A DNA stretch of 7,658 nt. It comes from Hyphomicrobiales bacterium. GTDB taxonomy: Bacteria > Pseudomonadota > Alphaproteobacteria > Rhizobiales > Rhizobiaceae. The notes below the pieces were generated by a model. It was not told where the DNA came from, made no database searches, and saw only the letters and a list, made by a program, of their open reading frames with translations. Numbering within the stretch: the first letter of the stretch is position 1; every line of letters begins with the position of its first letter. The position numbers and the translations under genes are program-made. Location of the stretch: contig JAALLB010000078.1 in assembly GCA_011087745.1 (NCBI GenBank), positions 1 to 7,658 of the forward strand. The letters run 5' to 3'. Positions 7,013 through 7,658 of the stretch are shown piece by piece.

Positions 7013-7619
7013 CGAGTTTGTCCTTTAGATGATGCCAGGCAACCCCTGCTTTAGCATACATGGGTCTGAGACTTGGAATTGGGAATTTGAGTATAATACC
7101 TTGCACCAGCTTTGGCAAATGAGTGGGTAGCGGGTTGGATTTATCGTTACTTCCAGCCAACCATCTGGCGATCTCACGGCCTGACCAAGTCGCGTTATTA
7201 ACGCCGTTACCATGATACCCAAATCCAAAGTATATCGACAAATCGTCTGGCATGCGGCCAATTGATGGGCGTAATTGGCTGGTAAAACAAACAAAGCCAC
7301 GCCAATCGTATTCGATTTCAACGTCTCGCCATTCAGGCCATAGTCTGCCAATGGATTTATGCAATTCAGATGTAGTTTCCTTTGCCCCTGCTGGTGTACC
7401 TTTGAAGTCTGCCCGACCTCCTAACATAAGTCTTTTTTCAGGTAGCATCCGATAATAGAAATACACGTTTTTGGAGTTGATTGCCGGACTTTCGCTAACC
7501 CATTTATGTGCGTTCAGTTCATCATCTGAAAGTGGACGCGTAACTACAATCTGACTTTGCAGCGGTAGTGCCCGCGCGGTAAACTTACGGTTCAAATTCT
7601 CAGACCACAGTACTAGACG
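7005..7619 (-). CDS. FAD-dependent oxidoreductase (DAO family), C-terminal part
   Basis: This is the C-terminal half of a D-amino-acid-oxidase-like flavoprotein, similar to glycine/D-amino-acid or gamma-glutamylputrescine oxidases. Substrate-domain features include LPLQSQIVVTRPLSDDEL, a YYRMLPEKRLMLGGRADF strand pair, and RPSIGRMPD. The closing FAD-contact segment is GFGYHGNGVNNATWSGREIARWLAG. The N-terminal dinucleotide-binding GxGxxG half, about 200 residues, is absent. The frame is open from 7619, where it reads R-L-V-L-W-S-E-N-L, then hits TAG at 7620-7622. Relatives usually read V-V-L-A-T-N-G-[YF]-T before a similar E-N-L, so several codons and then the frame appear lost close to the window edge. 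A TTG at 7595 gives a formal start but not a complete enzyme. The gene ends inside rsmI and was probably the first gene of that operon. The substrate cannot be named. It may be truncated by the window edge plus an indel, or it may be a decayed gene. Confidence 0.75.
   Translation of the reverse strand, partial: RLVLWSENLNRKFTARALPLQSQIVVTRPLSDDELNAHKWVSESPAINSKNVYFYYRMLPEKRLMLGGRADFKGTPAGAKETTSELHKSIGRLWPEWRDVEIEYDWRGFVCFTSQLRPSIGRMPDDLSIYFGFGYHGNGVNNATWSGREIARWLAGSNDKSNPLPTHLPKLVQGIILKFPIPSLRPMYAKAGVAWHHLKDKLDF
7021..7026 (-). promoter_or_regulatory. Ribosome binding site supporting an ATT start for rsmI
   Basis: On the minus strand AAAGGA lies 8 nt before the ATT at 7010-7012 and within the last codons of the upstream oxidoreductase. 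No ATG, GTG or TTG occurs in the rsmI frame between this site and 6925, so the site points to ATT as the initiation codon. Confidence 0.55.
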
Positions 7620-7658
7620 CTATTGGATAAGGCGTTGAATTTTTTCATAAATGTGATT

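Noticed and set aside
7025..7351. 108-codon minus-strand frame inside the oxidoreductase
   Set aside because: It overlaps the clearly homologous oxidoreductase frame and has no domain signature.
1..7658. CRISPR arrays, insertion sequences, tRNA or rRNA genes, toxin-antitoxin or defence systems
   Set aside because: I saw no regularly spaced repeats, transposase motifs, terminal inverted repeats with duplications, cloverleaf structures or defence-type domains in either strand.

Overview
The window looks like core chromosome of an alphaproteobacterium with moderate GC content. The GyrB C-terminus ending in NVANLDI, the RsmI N-terminus of the form NTSIEAR-EPGLY-ATPIGN, and the order FAD oxidoreductase - rsmI - yraN - gshB all resemble Hyphomicrobiales (Rhizobiales) relatives. 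This placement rests on remembered family resemblance, not on a search.

Layout, left to right. Positions 1-185 hold no gene I can support, only a small hairpin and an unconvincing open frame running off the edge. gyrB (186-2618, minus) encodes the DNA gyrase ATPase/TOPRIM subunit. A 199-nt divergent intergenic region carries a plausible gyrB promoter and a strong ribosome binding site for a cytochrome P450 gene (2818-4189, plus). That P450 frame is broken twice, each time by the apparent loss of one base next to a short A or T run. ppa (4242-4775, plus) encodes family I inorganic pyrophosphatase. It meets gshB (4777-5718, minus, glutathione synthetase) tail to tail with one base between the two stop codons. 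To the right, on the minus strand, lie yraN (5779-6147), rsmI (6137-7012) and the C-terminal part of a FAD-dependent (DAO-type) oxidoreductase (7005-7619, 5' end missing). In transcription order this is oxidoreductase > rsmI > yraN > gshB. The first three overlap by 8 and 11 nt, so they are probably translationally coupled.

Functionally this is mostly housekeeping: DNA supercoiling, pyrophosphate removal, glutathione synthesis, and 2'-O-methylation of 16S rRNA. The P450 and the FAD oxidoreductase are the only accessory metabolic genes, and both are damaged in this sequence.

I found no undescribed system, mobile element, CRISPR array or RNA gene. The points worth checking are the two single-base lesions in the P450, an apparent ATT start codon for rsmI behind a good Shine-Dalgarno sequence, the broken 5' end of the oxidoreductase, and the almost gapless convergent ppa/gshB ends with an 11-bp perfect inverted repeat. 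Several lesions in 7.6 kb make sequence or assembly error a serious alternative to real gene decay.
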